64,000 nt of DNA from Panonychus citri (GCF_014898815.1 NW_026515541.1:2542001-2606000); one strand, 5' to 3'. Numbered from the stretch's first letter, positions 44,647 through 54,908 are shown. Program-made: numbers and translations. The notes: a model not told the origin generated them from the letters alone.

Positions 44647-44886
44647 TGTTGAGTAACTAATTGGACAATTAATTTTAGGAACAATTTATAAGTTTTTGGT
44701 AATTTTTAATTAGAAATTAACTATTACTGGTCGATTACCAGTTTTCTACTAACTATCTTTTTCATTACATTTAATTAATACAAGTTATATCGTAAGATAT
44801 AACCATGGGAACAGATAATTTTCAAGAGTTTTGTTTATTGCAAAAGTATCAGGATCTCTACGAGTGATCAAGATTACTTCATTACA
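44647..44886 (-). repeat. 5' LTR (element orientation)
   Basis: 240 bp, TG...CA ends on the plus strand, two substitutions from 33635-33874. Followed by the TGGGC target duplication at 44887-44891. Confidence 0.95.
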
Positions 44887-45270
44887 TGGGCCAACAATAC
44901 CAATTGATGATAAAGCACACCAAGTATGGACACTCACTGGATGTGCTACTCGCTCGCTTAAAAAGGTTGGCCTTTCTTTCCGCCACCGCCTATTATTTTG
45001 ATGGTTCTCGATACCGGAAAAACAAAACATCTTCTCGTCAGAGAACCAGATTTTTCGGGAATCGATGTTGGAAGCATGGAAATAGGTACAAAAACCTAAT
45101 CTCCTATTTTTATGAGCTGCTGTCAATTTTTGTACCTCAACGGGCTTATAAGCTTTGTACCCATTTTTCTACAAAACTTTCAGCACCTTATTTTTGATAT
45201 TTTGCGATTTGCCGGATTGAAAGCTCATCATCCTCTTCAATTATTGAAATTATTTCCCGCTCACAAATTG
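44887..45270 (-). pseudogene. Right piece of Tc1/mariner transposase remnant
   Basis: From right to left on the minus strand: an N-terminal helix-turn-helix like DDELSIRQIAK, then NGYKAYKPVEVQKLTAAHKNRR, then IWFSDEKMFCFSG with the first catalytic Asp, then NRRW and ALSSIGIVGP, where the gypsy element interrupts it. A stop sits in the linker. It resumes at 33634. Only the first half of the DDE/D domain is seen here. To its right the DNA changes directly into the 3' flank of a lost receptor copy. Confidence 0.8.
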
Positions 45271-45284
45271 ACTCCCTATTTGAC

Positions 45285-45540
45285 TAAAACTATTGATTGA
45301 CAATTCAGATGAAGTTAATTGATTAAAATTTTGTTAAATTGAATAAAAAATGAATTAATAATAATAATATTTTGATACAGACTAATCATTCATTCATCTT
45401 CTAACAGAGATGCAAAGAAAATTTACAGACAATTGTAATCTAATAATAGTTAACCAGCAGGATTTTTTTGTAAAGAAATCAGATTAATTTCTTGTGATCT
45501 TTATCTCAAAAAACAATAATACTAAAATCAATTATTAAAC
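45285..45540 (+). repeat. Orphan 3' flank of a gustatory-receptor copy
   Basis: Sequence starting AAAACTATTGAT, followed by TTAATTGATTAAAAT and an AATAAAAAATGA stretch, matches the 3' flanks after the receptors at 30207, 46978 and 50387. No receptor coding sequence precedes it, so a receptor copy was lost or overwritten where the mariner remnant now lies. Confidence 0.6.
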
Positions 45541-45576
45541 AACTCACATGCTGGTCATCAATCGATATTAATATTA

Positions 45577-45765
45577 CAGCCACAGAAATTGAGTTCGGAA
45601 CAAAAATTAAATCACTCGCGCACACAATCAATTCAATCGTTAATCTATCAATTTATAAGATTGAAAAACATTGTGCCCTCCATAAGATGATCAAATTGAT
45701 CACAGTTTAATCACTCAATGTGCAAAATGAAATAAATTTTGTTCCAAACTCAATTTCTGTGGCTG
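45577..45765. mobile_element. 189-bp Tc1/mariner-type MITE
   Basis: Terminal inverted repeats of about 30 bp (CAGCCACAGAAATTGAGTT...GGAACAAAA) are flanked by TA on both sides (45575-45576 and 45766-45767). The interior has no coding potential. The paralogous region upstream of the 50768 receptor (about 50660-50700) has the flanks (ATCGATATT and CCATGATCA) without the insert, giving an empty site. Confidence 0.88.
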
Positions 45766-45934
45766 TATAACCATGATCAACAAAGGATTATAATTTATCA
45801 ATTAGAATCGTTTGGAAATATCATATAAGTTCAATTCGAAATTAAGACATGGAAGGTTCGAATTGTATCAATAATACAATCATTGTCTCAAGCTTTTTAT
45901 TTCCATCTAAACGTATATTCTCATCTCTATCTAA

Positions 45935-46965
45935 ATGGTTTTAATAGTGACCATTGGAATCATTGGCTCAATAGATTCGCTTCTTATGTCCCTTGATTGG
46001 TATGAGTTTATAACTACCTCGGAAGGAATAACGTTGCGTTCAGTAAGAAGACTGGTTTTGCATCTTATATTGAATCTACGAATAGTTTCGGTATTCGCTT
46101 TGAATTGGTCTGATTTCCGTGATTACATTCGCTACCTAAGTAATCTCGATCTCGATGCAAATAACGATTCTGTTGGAATGATAAAGCGAAAACGTCGAGT
46201 TAAATATATCATTCTGATCATATCTATACTAATTTATAAATTTCTGTCTTTATTGGTCCTTAAATATTTCGTTAATAATTTTATGAGTACAATTTGGGTT
46301 GTTGAATATTTACTTCATTTTTATTACATTGTTGGTGATTATTTCTGGTTAAACATAATAATTGATTCTTGTATCTGTTTAGAGACCGCTTTTGATTCGA
46401 TAAATACGAATATTAAAATGTTCCCTCGTCATGAAACGCCGATAGTCAAGCTGCAGAAATTAAAAAAGATTCGATTAGATTATAGTTACGCGGTTTTAGC
46501 CTCTAAGTCAATCGAAAAGTTCTCGCGATATTATATAACCATAACATATATTAACTTCGGACTGTTTGGAATCGTAAATACTTTAGATGCTTTTGGTCAT
46601 GGAAGCTTAGCTGCCGTTTGGATTCTCTTCATGGTTGCTGATTTTATCACACTCATCTTTATAACAGTTCGACTCGTTTCCACTAATCAGGTCTCGATTG
46701 ATGGATTAGAGGATTTATACGATATCTCTTTCTCATTAACAACTCAACAGGCACAACACGAGGTAAGAGTCTCTTGGTAATTATACGAATTCTTATAATT
46801 TTTTATTCTATTCACAACTAGAACGACATTTTCATTAACCGAATGCTTTGGAAAAATGTTGGATTTACCTTTGGAAATTTATTCATAATCAACACTAATT
46901 TTATCACTTCAATGTTCACATTGGCACTAACACTGGTTATTACTCTCGCTAATTTCCTCTATTAA
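45935..46965 (+). CDS. Gustatory-receptor-like 7TM protein, start-shifted copy
   Basis: Exons 45935-46762 and 46822-46965 join in phase 0 for 323 aa with about seven hydrophobic helices. The last exon (FINRMLWKNVGFTFGNLF...LANFLY) is nearly identical to those of the other copies. Compared with the 50768 copy, the first 31 codons (from an ATG at 45849) are present but run into stops, because one T is missing at about 45940. The ATG at 45935 restores the long frame immediately and keeps the first helix. Whether this shortened N terminus works is unknown. The family forms ligand-gated cation channels for contact chemosensation. It is the first receptor in the tandem array and has a MITE about 170 bp upstream. 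Confidence 0.75.
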
Positions 46966-47282
46966 TGAGTTTAAAATGAAAACTATTGATCGACAATAAC
47001 AATAAAGTAATTGATTAAAATGTTTGTAGAAAACCACCTGATTGGTTTTCGTGTTAAATTGAATAAAAAAATGAGTTAATAATATTTAGACACAAACTAA
47101 TCACTCATTTATCTTATTAAAGAGATCCAATGACAATTTAATCTGATTTTGCCAAATGATCAGCAGGATCTTCTCTTTGGAAATTAAATTAATTTCTTGT
47201 AATCTTCATTTCGTACAACGATAATACTAAGATCAATCATAGATCACAATCAATGATAAAATAAATAAACTTCTATTCAGTT

Positions 47283-47475
47283 CATCATAGTGGTTGGTAA
47301 AGTTTCTTAGTGGACTGGAGATTGACTACGATTTCTATGTTTCGATGAACAGTTTTCGATCCATCATGATGATCAAATCATGATCAATCAATGTCCTTAC
47401 GGGATTCACACAATGAGTATTCTATGCGTTAATTGGGCTCAGTCCATTGGTTGTTTCTTTATTAGCCACTTTACT
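47283..47475 (+). repeat. Array-internal intergenic module, copy 1
   Basis: A block beginning TAGTGGTTGGTAAAG and including GGACTGGAGATTGACTACG, then CAATGTCCTTACGGG and GGGCTCAG. It recurs at 51903-52085 and partly at 57590-57690, each time 3' to a receptor or receptor fragment. No stable frame on either strand. Confidence 0.7.
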
Positions 47476-47639
47476 CGAAAACCTTTACTCGTACTAGATG
47501 AGTAAATAGAATTTCGGACAGAGCTAAACAAGAATAGAAATTAACTTATTAACTAACTAGAAGATAACAAAATTCAATTGAAAATTGATTGTCAATTTAC
47601 TTTCGAATAATCGTCGATTTTTGTCTCTAGTTTTTTTCT

Positions 47640-47745
47640 TTCGACAAAACATCGATTATGAGGAAGGAATTGATTAAAGATCGATTATTTAAACAATCGG
47701 TTAGCATTTAAGCGTTTTTTTAATCAGATTAATTTTATTGAATTT
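47640..47745 (+). promoter_or_regulatory. Conserved upstream module of the coiled-coil/zinc family, copy A
   Basis: About 100 bp lying 240-350 bp before the start codon: CGACAAAACATCGATTATG, a second ATCGATTAT-like word, AATCGG...AGCATTTAAGCG and a T run. It is followed in this copy by a probable 5' UTR intron (about 47874-47939, AG/GTAAATA...TTTCAAG). Preservation in five copies while flanks diverge suggests promoter function. Confidence 0.55.
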
Positions 47746-47982
47746 CAATTTAAATGCCCTTCCAATATTGTTTTGTGTTTTGAGATAATTTGGGTGTTCT
47801 CATCAGCGTTACTTTGAGTTCATTTCATTCGAAATAGAGATCAACCCAATCTCATGAAATCGACTCTGAAAAGGTAAATAACTAAAATGATTTTAACTTT
47901 TCGAAAAATAAATTTATCCTTTTTGTTTTTATTTCAAGTGACAACAGAAAATTAATAATAACAAACATTTAATTTCTTTGCC

Positions 47983-49455
47983 ATGGATCTTCACCAGGAA
48001 ACATTGACACCAAATCGAAGAGTATCACTTATTAGTTCTGTTTTTGTTCCGACTTCAAATGTTTCTACAAATTCACCATCAACATCAGATAATCAATTAT
48101 CTTTTATTTCTAAAGCCCAGCCTGGTATTGGCCTCTCTTCGTCATCACTGTCTACACCCGTTTCTCCAATGGCGCTCGATAGCGCAAAACCAACTGATTC
48201 TCAATCATCTTCAACGTTAATTGTCGATCCTGGTTTACAGTTACAGTGTGACAAGTGTGAACACTTGCTCGAATCAAATAAGAGTCTCCTCAACAAGTTA
48301 AGTGAATTGGAAAGTAAACATGACGATGAGATAAAAGAAATGAGAGACAAGATAGAAAAAGAATTTGACCAAAAGCTATTGGAACATCGAGCTAATCTGG
48401 AAACTGTTACAAAAGAAGAGGAATTAAGAATGAAACTTGTAAAATCCAATGAAGAGAATATCTCGTTGAAACAAGAGAATATAAAACTTCTCAAAAACTA
48501 CACAATACAAGTCAAAATACAAATCGACAAGTACAATGATCTGAAGGAGTTATACGACAAAAAGATGGAAACAGCACCAATCACCGATTTGGAAACCCTG
48601 AAGATCGTTCACAACAAGCAGATGAAGGAATTGGAAGAAAAATTAAAAAAAGAATATGAAAAAAAGCTATTGGACCAACGAGTTGGTTTGGAGAAAAAGG
48701 CAAAATCTAAATTGGACCAACTAAGAAAAGAATTGACGAAATTTTTGGATATTTCCATAGACACCAAAGCACAACCAGAAAAGGAAATTGACAAAGATGA
48801 AGAGGTGATGATTATCAATGAAAGTTTCGCATCGCAATCAAACAAAAAGAAGAAAAAAAACAATCCTACTGTTCCTGATTGTGAACCCGCTCAGAAGAAA
48901 CAAAAATCATCGATTCCATCTATTCAATCTTACACTTCTACCGATGGGCCAAGAGGAAGTTTACCATCAATTGGAAGAGAATTGGTTGTATCAAATGATA
49001 AACTTGGTTACACCGAAATACCCGAAAACCATTCTGCAGTTAGAATCTGTTCAATATGTCGATGGGTGGAAAAAATCTGCTATTCCAATTATGCAAAGCA
49101 TTTCCTTGACAATCATAGTTCAGTTTTCTCAGGGAAAATGTCCTCCTTATTCAAAGAGCTCATTCTGGATGAAGAAATTTTCTTTTCATTGAAAAACGAA
49201 TACGAAAGAAATCAAATTTCTGATGAGCTGATCAACCTTAACTGCTACAGAATATCAAAAGGCTCCCTGATTGTTAGACTCTGTTCAATTTGCAAATATG
49301 TAGAACTTGCTAGAAAAACATCACAATCAGTACATTTAAAAGAACACCAAGATGAATTAGATATAGCAGGAACTGTAGATTCAATTTATGAAATAGTAGT
49401 GATGAAGGAAAGTAAGTATCAACAGTTGAAATCCAAAAGAAAACGGAAATATTAA
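47983..49455 (+). CDS. Coiled-coil, duplicated C2H2-like zinc protein, copy A
   Basis: Intact 490-aa single-exon coding region. Residues 1-80 are Ser/Thr-rich with the conserved PNRRVSL block. CDKC lies at 89-92. Residues 95-260 are Glu/Lys-rich with strong coiled-coil character. DEEVMIINE (272-280) fits a SUMO-interaction motif. Lys-rich stretches (287-292, 305-307) look like nuclear localisation signals. The C terminus has two related modules of about 65 residues: C356-x2-C359-x13-H373-x4-H378 and C434-x2-C437-x13-H451-x3-H455, each ending in a hydrophobic EL(I/V)LDD or YEIVVM strand. It lacks 11 residues (STPFLSSLKQE type) present near the start of the copies at 52952, 55256 and 58501. I know no named family with this arrangement. 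A nuclear, self-associating DNA- or protein-binding role is an inference. Confidence 0.8.
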   Translation: MDLHQETLTPNRRVSLISSVFVPTSNVSTNSPSTSDNQLSFISKAQPGIGLSSSSLSTPVSPMALDSAKPTDSQSSSTLIVDPGLQLQCDKCEHLLESNKSLLNKLSELESKHDDEIKEMRDKIEKEFDQKLLEHRANLETVTKEEELRMKLVKSNEENISLKQENIKLLKNYTIQVKIQIDKYNDLKELYDKKMETAPITDLETLKIVHNKQMKELEEKLKKEYEKKLLDQRVGLEKKAKSKLDQLRKELTKFLDISIDTKAQPEKEIDKDEEVMIINESFASQSNKKKKKNNPTVPDCEPAQKKQKSSIPSIQSYTSTDGPRGSLPSIGRELVVSNDKLGYTEIPENHSAVRICSICRWVEKICYSNYAKHFLDNHSSVFSGKMSSLFKELILDEEIFFSLKNEYERNQISDELINLNCYRISKGSLIVRLCSICKYVELARKTSQSVHLKEHQDELDIAGTVDSIYEIVVMKESKYQQLKSKRKRKY

Positions 49456-49967
49456 TTTCGAGGAGAAATAACAGTCCAGTTCGCGAACTGCATTCTCGTA
49501 ATAACGATGGTTTTTTCGTGACATTTGTTCAATTGCCCAATTGATGTGCCAACCAGTTCAGACAGAATATTTGAAGTTGTAATTTAAATAACACTGATCG
49601 ACCATCTTCCTTTGGTGTGTTTATATTTGACTGATAAAGAATTGAAGAGTAATAACTTGTGTAGAGAGCAAAATGTTTAAAACAATCAAATTGATCCTAA
49701 TGACGGGAAAAAGTTACAACCAATTCTCATCGATCTATTTGAGTCAATAAATCAACCGGAATCATTTTAATGGGTATAAAAGGATCTCCTTGGACAGAGC
49801 TGAGGAAAATAAAAGTGAATTTATTATCTAAAGTTTCATACATTTTGTTTTATCAACTAATTAAATAGACTAATTAAAAGATAGCAACATTAAATTGAAA
49901 AACGATTGTCAATTTACTTGCGATTGGTCGTCTATATTTGTCTCTTTCTTTGTCAAATATTTTTCTT

Positions 49968-50070
49968 GCGACAAAACATCGATATCGAAGGAATTGATTG
50001 AGAGCCGATTATTAGGATATCTTTAAATAGGCCAGCATTTAAGCGTTTAATTAGATTAATTTTATTGAAT
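49968..50070 (+). promoter_or_regulatory. Conserved upstream module, copy B
   Basis: Same module as at 47640, ahead of the truncated chimeric copy. Second ATCGATTA word altered. Confidence 0.5.
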
Positions 50071-50132
50071 TTAAACTTCGAATATCATTTTAATTTTGTT
50101 CTTAATAATAACAAACATTTACCTTTTTTACC

Positions 50133-50384
50133 ATGGATCTTCACCAGGAATCAACACCGTTTCTTTCATCACTCAAACAGGAAAAATTGTCACCAAATCG
50201 ACGAGTGACGCTTGTTAACTATTCCATTGTTCCGACTTCAAATGCTTCTACAAATTCAATACAAATATCACCAGGTAATAAACTTTCTCGACTTTACTGG
50301 ATTATCTACCTGTTTTTAGATTTAAGTTTGATAATCAACGTTAGAGTGAGAGTTATTTCTGTTAAGTTCTATATTTCTTATTAA
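50133..50384 (+). pseudogene. Chimeric ORF: zinc-family N terminus fused to receptor fragment
   Basis: The first 46 or so codons (MDLHQESTPFLSSL..., SPNRRVTLV, then a Ser/Asn-rich tail) are those of the coiled-coil/zinc family. After about 50272 the frame continues with LSRLYWIIYLFLDLSLIINV, which is a transmembrane segment of the 28988-type receptor (ARLYWIIYLVLDFSLL there), and stops. The DNA beyond (from 50387) is receptor 3' flank. So an 83-codon open frame was created by an in-frame recombination between the two gene types. Probably non-functional, but it retains the family's upstream module. Confidence 0.8.
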
Positions 50385-50767
50385 AAACTATTGATCGACA
50401 ATAACAATAAAGTAATTGATTAAAATGTTTGTAGAAAACCACCTGATTTGTTTTCACGTTAAATTGAATAAAAAAAATAAGTTTATAATATTTAGATACA
50501 AACTAATCATTCATTTATCATATAAAAGAGATCCAATGACAATTTAATCTGACTGTGCCAAATGATTAGCAGGACTTTTCTCTAAAGAAATCAAATTAAT
50601 TTCTAGTAATCTTACTTTCAACAACAATAATATGAAGATCAATCAATAAATAACTCACATGCTGGCCATCAATCGATATTCTATAATAGCCATGATCAGG
50701 AAAAAATTATTTTAAAGTTAATTCGTTTTAAAATATCATATTAGTTAAATTCGAAAGCAGTTTAAAC

Positions 50768-51892
50768 ATGGAAGGTACTAATGGCTCGAATTGTATCAAT
50801 AACTCAATCATTGTCTCAAGCTTTTTATTTCCATCTAAACGTATATTCTCATCTCTACCTAAATGGTTCTTAGTAGTGACCATTGGAATCATGGGCTCAA
50901 TGCAATCGCTTTTTCTATCCCTTGATTGGTACGAGTTTATAACTGCCTCGGAAGGAGTAACGTTGCGTTCAGTGCGAAGACTAATTGTGCATCTTAACTT
51001 GAATTTACAAATAGCTGCTGTTTTCGCTTTAAATTGGTCCGATTTTCGTGATTACATTCGCTACCTAAGTAATCTCGATCTCGATACAAATACTGATTCT
51101 GTTGGAACGATAAAGCGAAAACGTCGAGTTAAATATACCATTCTGATCATATCGTTTCTCTCTTATACAGTTCTGACAATATTGTTCATGAAACATCTCG
51201 CTCATAATATTATTAGCTTAATTTGGGTTGTTAAATGTTTACTTTATTTTTGCTACTTTATTGGCGAGTATTTCTGGTTAAACATAGTAATTGATTCTTG
51301 CATCTGTTTAGAGTCCGCTTTTGATTCGATAAATACGAATATTAAAATGTTCCCTCGTCATGAAACGCCGATAATCAAGCTGCAGAAATTAAAAAAGATT
51401 CGTTCAGATTATAGTTCCGCTGTTTTAGCTTCTAAGTCAATCGAAAAGTTCTCGCGATATTATATAACCCTAACATATATTGACTACGGATTGTTTGGAG
51501 TCGTAAATGCTTTAGATGCTTTCAGTCATTCTTCAAGCACAATTTGGATTCTCTTCATGGTGGCTGATTTTATCACACTCATCTTTATAACAGTTCGACT
51601 CGTTTCCACTAATCAGGTCTCGATTGATGGATTAGAGGATTTATACGATATCTCTTTCTCATTAACAAATCAACAGGCACAACACGAGGTAAGCGTTTCT
51701 TGGTGCTTATACGAATTCTTTTACTGTTTTTTTTCTATTTACAATTAGAACGACGCTTTCATTAACCGAATGCTTTGGAAAAATGTTGGATTTACCTTTG
51801 GAAATTTATTCATAATCAATACCAATTTTATCACTTCAATGTTCACATTAGCACTAACACTGGTTATTACTCTCGCTAATTTCCTTTACTGA
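50768..51892 (+). CDS. Gustatory-receptor-like 7TM protein, intact copy
   Basis: Exons 50768-51688 and 51749-51892 in phase 0 give 354 aa, the only receptor in the window intact from its first ATG. N-terminal cytoplasmic part with NCINNSIIVSSFLFPSKR, then hydrophobic helices at about 33-52, 70-92, 130-150, 160-185, 232-252 and 263-285 and a final helix in exon 2 (TSMFTLALTLVITLANFL). The loop with DYIRYLSNLDLDTN and the IKMFPRHETP segment is shared with the 45935 copy. The short last exon carrying helix 7 after a phase-0 intron is typical of arthropod gustatory receptors. Expressed sense is inferred as contact chemoreception. The absence of the classic TYxxxxxQF ending makes the exact subfamily uncertain. 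Confidence 0.8.
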
Positions 51893-51902
51893 TAATTTTA
51901 GA

Positions 51903-52085
51903 TCATAGTGGTTGGTAAAGTTTCTTGGTGGACTGGAGATTGACTACGATTTCTATGTTTCGATGAACCGTTTTCGACAGAAAAGATCAATTAATGTCCT
52001 TATGGGGCATTCACACAACGAGTATTCCATTCGTTTCTCGGCTCAGTCCATCGATTGTTTCTCTATAAGCCACTTCATTCGAAAA
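51903..52085 (+). repeat. Array-internal intergenic module, copy 2
   Basis: Second copy of the block at 47283; begins directly after the receptor stop codon. Confidence 0.7.
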
Positions 52086-52607
52086 TGTAAATCAGTCGGA
52101 CAAAACTATCATCCATTATGATTTTTGCAATATAAAAATGTTCAGGGAAGTCCAACTAATGATTGATGATAAATACAATTGATTCAATAAAATAATTTTA
52201 ATTCTAAATTTTCCTTTGGTGTAAGTTCATATTCATTTGGTAAAGAATTGAAGATTGAAGAGAGTTAGTTTAGAGAGCAAAATGTTTAAAACAATCGGTT
52301 TGATCCTAATGACGGGAAAAAATTACAATCAATTCTCATCGATCTGTTTGAGCCAATAAATAAACCGAAATCATTTTGATGGATAAAAGGATCTCCTCAA
52401 TTTCATCCATTGGTCGAAAAGGTAAACAAGGAGAAACAAAGTTTTTTATTGCACCAGATGAGCAAAAAGAACTTCTTGGACAGAGCTGAACAAGAATTGA
52501 AATTAACTGAAAGTTGATCGACTAAACAAACTTACTAACTAATTAGAAGATAACAAAATTCAATTTACTTTCGATTAATCGTCGATTTTTGTCTTACTTT
52601 TCTTCGT

Positions 52608-52720
52608 GCGACAAAACATCGATTATGGGGAAGGAATTGATTGAAAATCGATTATTGGAACATCTTTTAATCGGTCAGCATCTAAGCGTTTTTTTAATAA
52701 TAAGATTAATTTATTGAGTT
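52608..52720 (+). promoter_or_regulatory. Conserved upstream module, copy C
   Basis: CGACAAAACATCGATTATG and AAAATCGATTATTGG words followed by TTTAATCGGTCAGCATCTAAG (split here for length: TTTAATCGG, then TCAGCATCTAAG), 230-345 bp before the 52952 start. Confidence 0.55.
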
Positions 52721-52951
52721 TCCATTCCCTTTCAATATTGTTTTAAGATAATTTAGGTTTCTTATCAGCGTTATTTTCCTTTTGAATTGATCTCGATCCA
52801 TAATAGAAATTAATCCAACCTCATGAAATCGACTCTGAAAGGTAAATAAACTAAAATGATTTTAACTTTTCGAAAAAAAATTTATTCTTTTTGTTTTTTA
52901 TTTCAAGTGACAACAGACAATAAATTATAACAAACATTTGATTTCTTTACC

Positions 52952-54441
52952 ATGGATCTTGGCCAGGAATCAACACCGTTTCTTTCATCAATCAAACAGG
53001 AAAAATTGTCACCAAATCGACGAGTGTCACTTATTAATTCTGTTTTTGTTCCGACTTCAAATGTTTCTACAAATTCACCATCAACATCAGATAATCAATT
53101 ATCTTCTATTTCTAAAGCCCAGCCTGGTATTGGCCTCTCTTCGTCATCACTGTCTACACCCGTTTCTCCAATGGCGCTCGATAGCGCAAAACCAACTGAT
53201 TCTCAATCATCTTCAACGTTAATTGTCGATCCTGGTTTACAGTTACAGTGTGACAAGTGTGAACACTTGCTCGAATCAAATAAGAGTCTCCTCAACAAGT
53301 TAAGTGAATTGGAAAGTAAACATGACGAGGAGATAAAAGAAATACATACAAGATACAAGACAGAAAAAGAATTTGACCAAAATCTATTGGAACATCGAGC
53401 TAATCTGGAAACTGTTACAAAAGAAGAGGAATTAAGATTGAAACTTGTAAAGTCCAATGAAGAGAATATCTCATTGAAACAAGAGAATATAAAACTTCTC
53501 AAAACTACACAATACAAGTCAAAATACAAATCGACAAGTACAATGAGCTAAAGGAATTATACGACAAAAAGATGGAAACATGTTCACCAATCGCCGATTT
53601 GGAAACCCTGAAGATCGTTCACAACAAGGAGATGAAAGAATTGGAAGAAAAATTAAAAAAAGAATATGAAAAAAAGCTAATGGACCAACGAGTTGATTTG
53701 GAGAAAAAGGCAAAATCTGAATTGGACCAACCAAGAAAAGAATTGACCATAGACACCGAAGCACAACCAAATTCAATCATCAGAGGTGACGAGGTGATGA
53801 TTATCAATGAAATTTTCGCATCGCAATTAAACAAAAAGAAAACAAACAGTCTTTTTGGTCCGTATCGTGAACTCTCTCAGAAGAAACAAAAATTATCGAT
53901 TCCATCTATTCAATCTTACGCTTCTACCGATGGGCCAAGAGGAAGTTTACCATCAATTGGAAGAGAATTGGTTGTATCAAATGATAAACTTGGTTACACC
54001 GAAATACCCGATGACCATTCTGCAGTTAGAATCTGTTCAATATGTCGATGGGTGGAAAAAATCTGCTATTCCAATTATGCAAAGCATTTCCTTGACAATC
54101 ATAGTTCAGTTTTCTCAGGGAAAATGTCCTCCCTATTCAAAGAGCTCATTATGGATGATGAAATTTACTTTTCTTTGAAACATAAATACCGGAGAAATCA
54201 AATTTCTGATGAGCTGATCAACCTTAACTGCTACAGAATATCAAAAGGCTCCCTGATTGTTAGACTCTGTTCAATCTGCAAACATGTAGAACTTGCTAGA
54301 ATAACATCATATTCAGTACATTTAAAAGAACACCAAGATGAATTAGAGATAACAGGAACTGTAGATTCAATTTATAAAATAGTAGTGATGAAGAAGAGTA
54401 AATATCGACAGCTGAAATCCAAAAGAAAACGGAAATATTGA
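52952..54441 (+). pseudogene. Coiled-coil, duplicated zinc protein, copy C (frameshifted)
   Basis: The N-terminal half (52952-53551) is almost identical to copy A through the CDKC and first coiled coil. At about 53501-53505 an A5 run of copy A is A4 here, shifting the frame to a stop at 53549. The second half continues in the next frame from about 53520 (METCSPIADLETLK at 53572) to 54441 and keeps the VMII motif and both zinc modules. The LTKFLDISID stretch is shortened to LTID and the acidic linker is altered. A single homopolymer indel is the only break, so assembly error must be excluded before calling it dead. Confidence 0.75.
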
Positions 54442-54908
54442 TTCCAAGGAGAAATTACTGCCCATTTCGTGAACCGCATTCTCGATATAACGATGGTTTT
54501 TTCGTGACATTTACAAAGCAGTTCTGTCCAAGTTTCCAATTGATGTGCCAACCAGTTCAGACTGCACTATTGCAGATATAATTTAAATAGCACTGATCTC
54601 CATCTTCTTTGACAATCATTTTGATCCAATTGATCCTAATGACGGGAAAAAGTTACAACCAATTCTCATCGATCTGTTTGAGCCAATAAATCAACCTGAA
54701 TCACTTTAATGGGTATATTGGGGATCTCCTTGGACAGAGCTAAGGCAAAATAAAGTTAATTTACTAACTTAAAGTTTGACATTTTGTTTTATCAACTAAA
54801 TAAACTAATTAAAAAATTAACTAAAAGATAACAACATTCAATTGAAAAACGATTGTCAATTTACTATATTTCGATATTTGTCTATTTCTTAGTCTAATAT
54901 TTTTCTTT

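Larger units (their letters stand above)
33635..44886 (-). mobile_element. Ty3/gypsy LTR retrotransposon with env and an exonuclease ORF
   Basis: A complete-length but defective minus-strand element. It is bounded by 240-bp LTRs (33635-33874 and 44647-44886, TG...CA ends) and flanked by TGGGC (33630-33634 and 44887-44891). Element order from right to left: LTR, primer-binding site, about 1.1-kb leader with hairpins, gag, protease, RT, RNase H, integrase, env, CCHC-exonuclease ORF, LTR. Domain order, integrase last in pol, and env place it with env-bearing Ty3/gypsy (errantivirus-like) elements. It holds a 2.66-kb Merlin insertion. Damage includes an in-frame gag stop, a gag frameshift, a protease-RT deletion, an RNase H stop and frameshift, and env and exonuclease breaks. 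Since the LTRs differ at only two of 240 positions, integration is recent and much damage may predate it. Confidence 0.93.

Noticed and set aside
45112..45300. Plus-strand frame over the mariner remnant
   Set aside because: Reverse-strand shadow of transposase sequence.
48201..48863. Long antisense frames opposite the coiled-coil genes (also at 53203, 55561, 55924, 58767, 59154, 61640)
   Set aside because: Phe/Ser-rich mirrors of Lys/Glu-rich coiled-coil codons; they recur only because the sense genes are paralogs.
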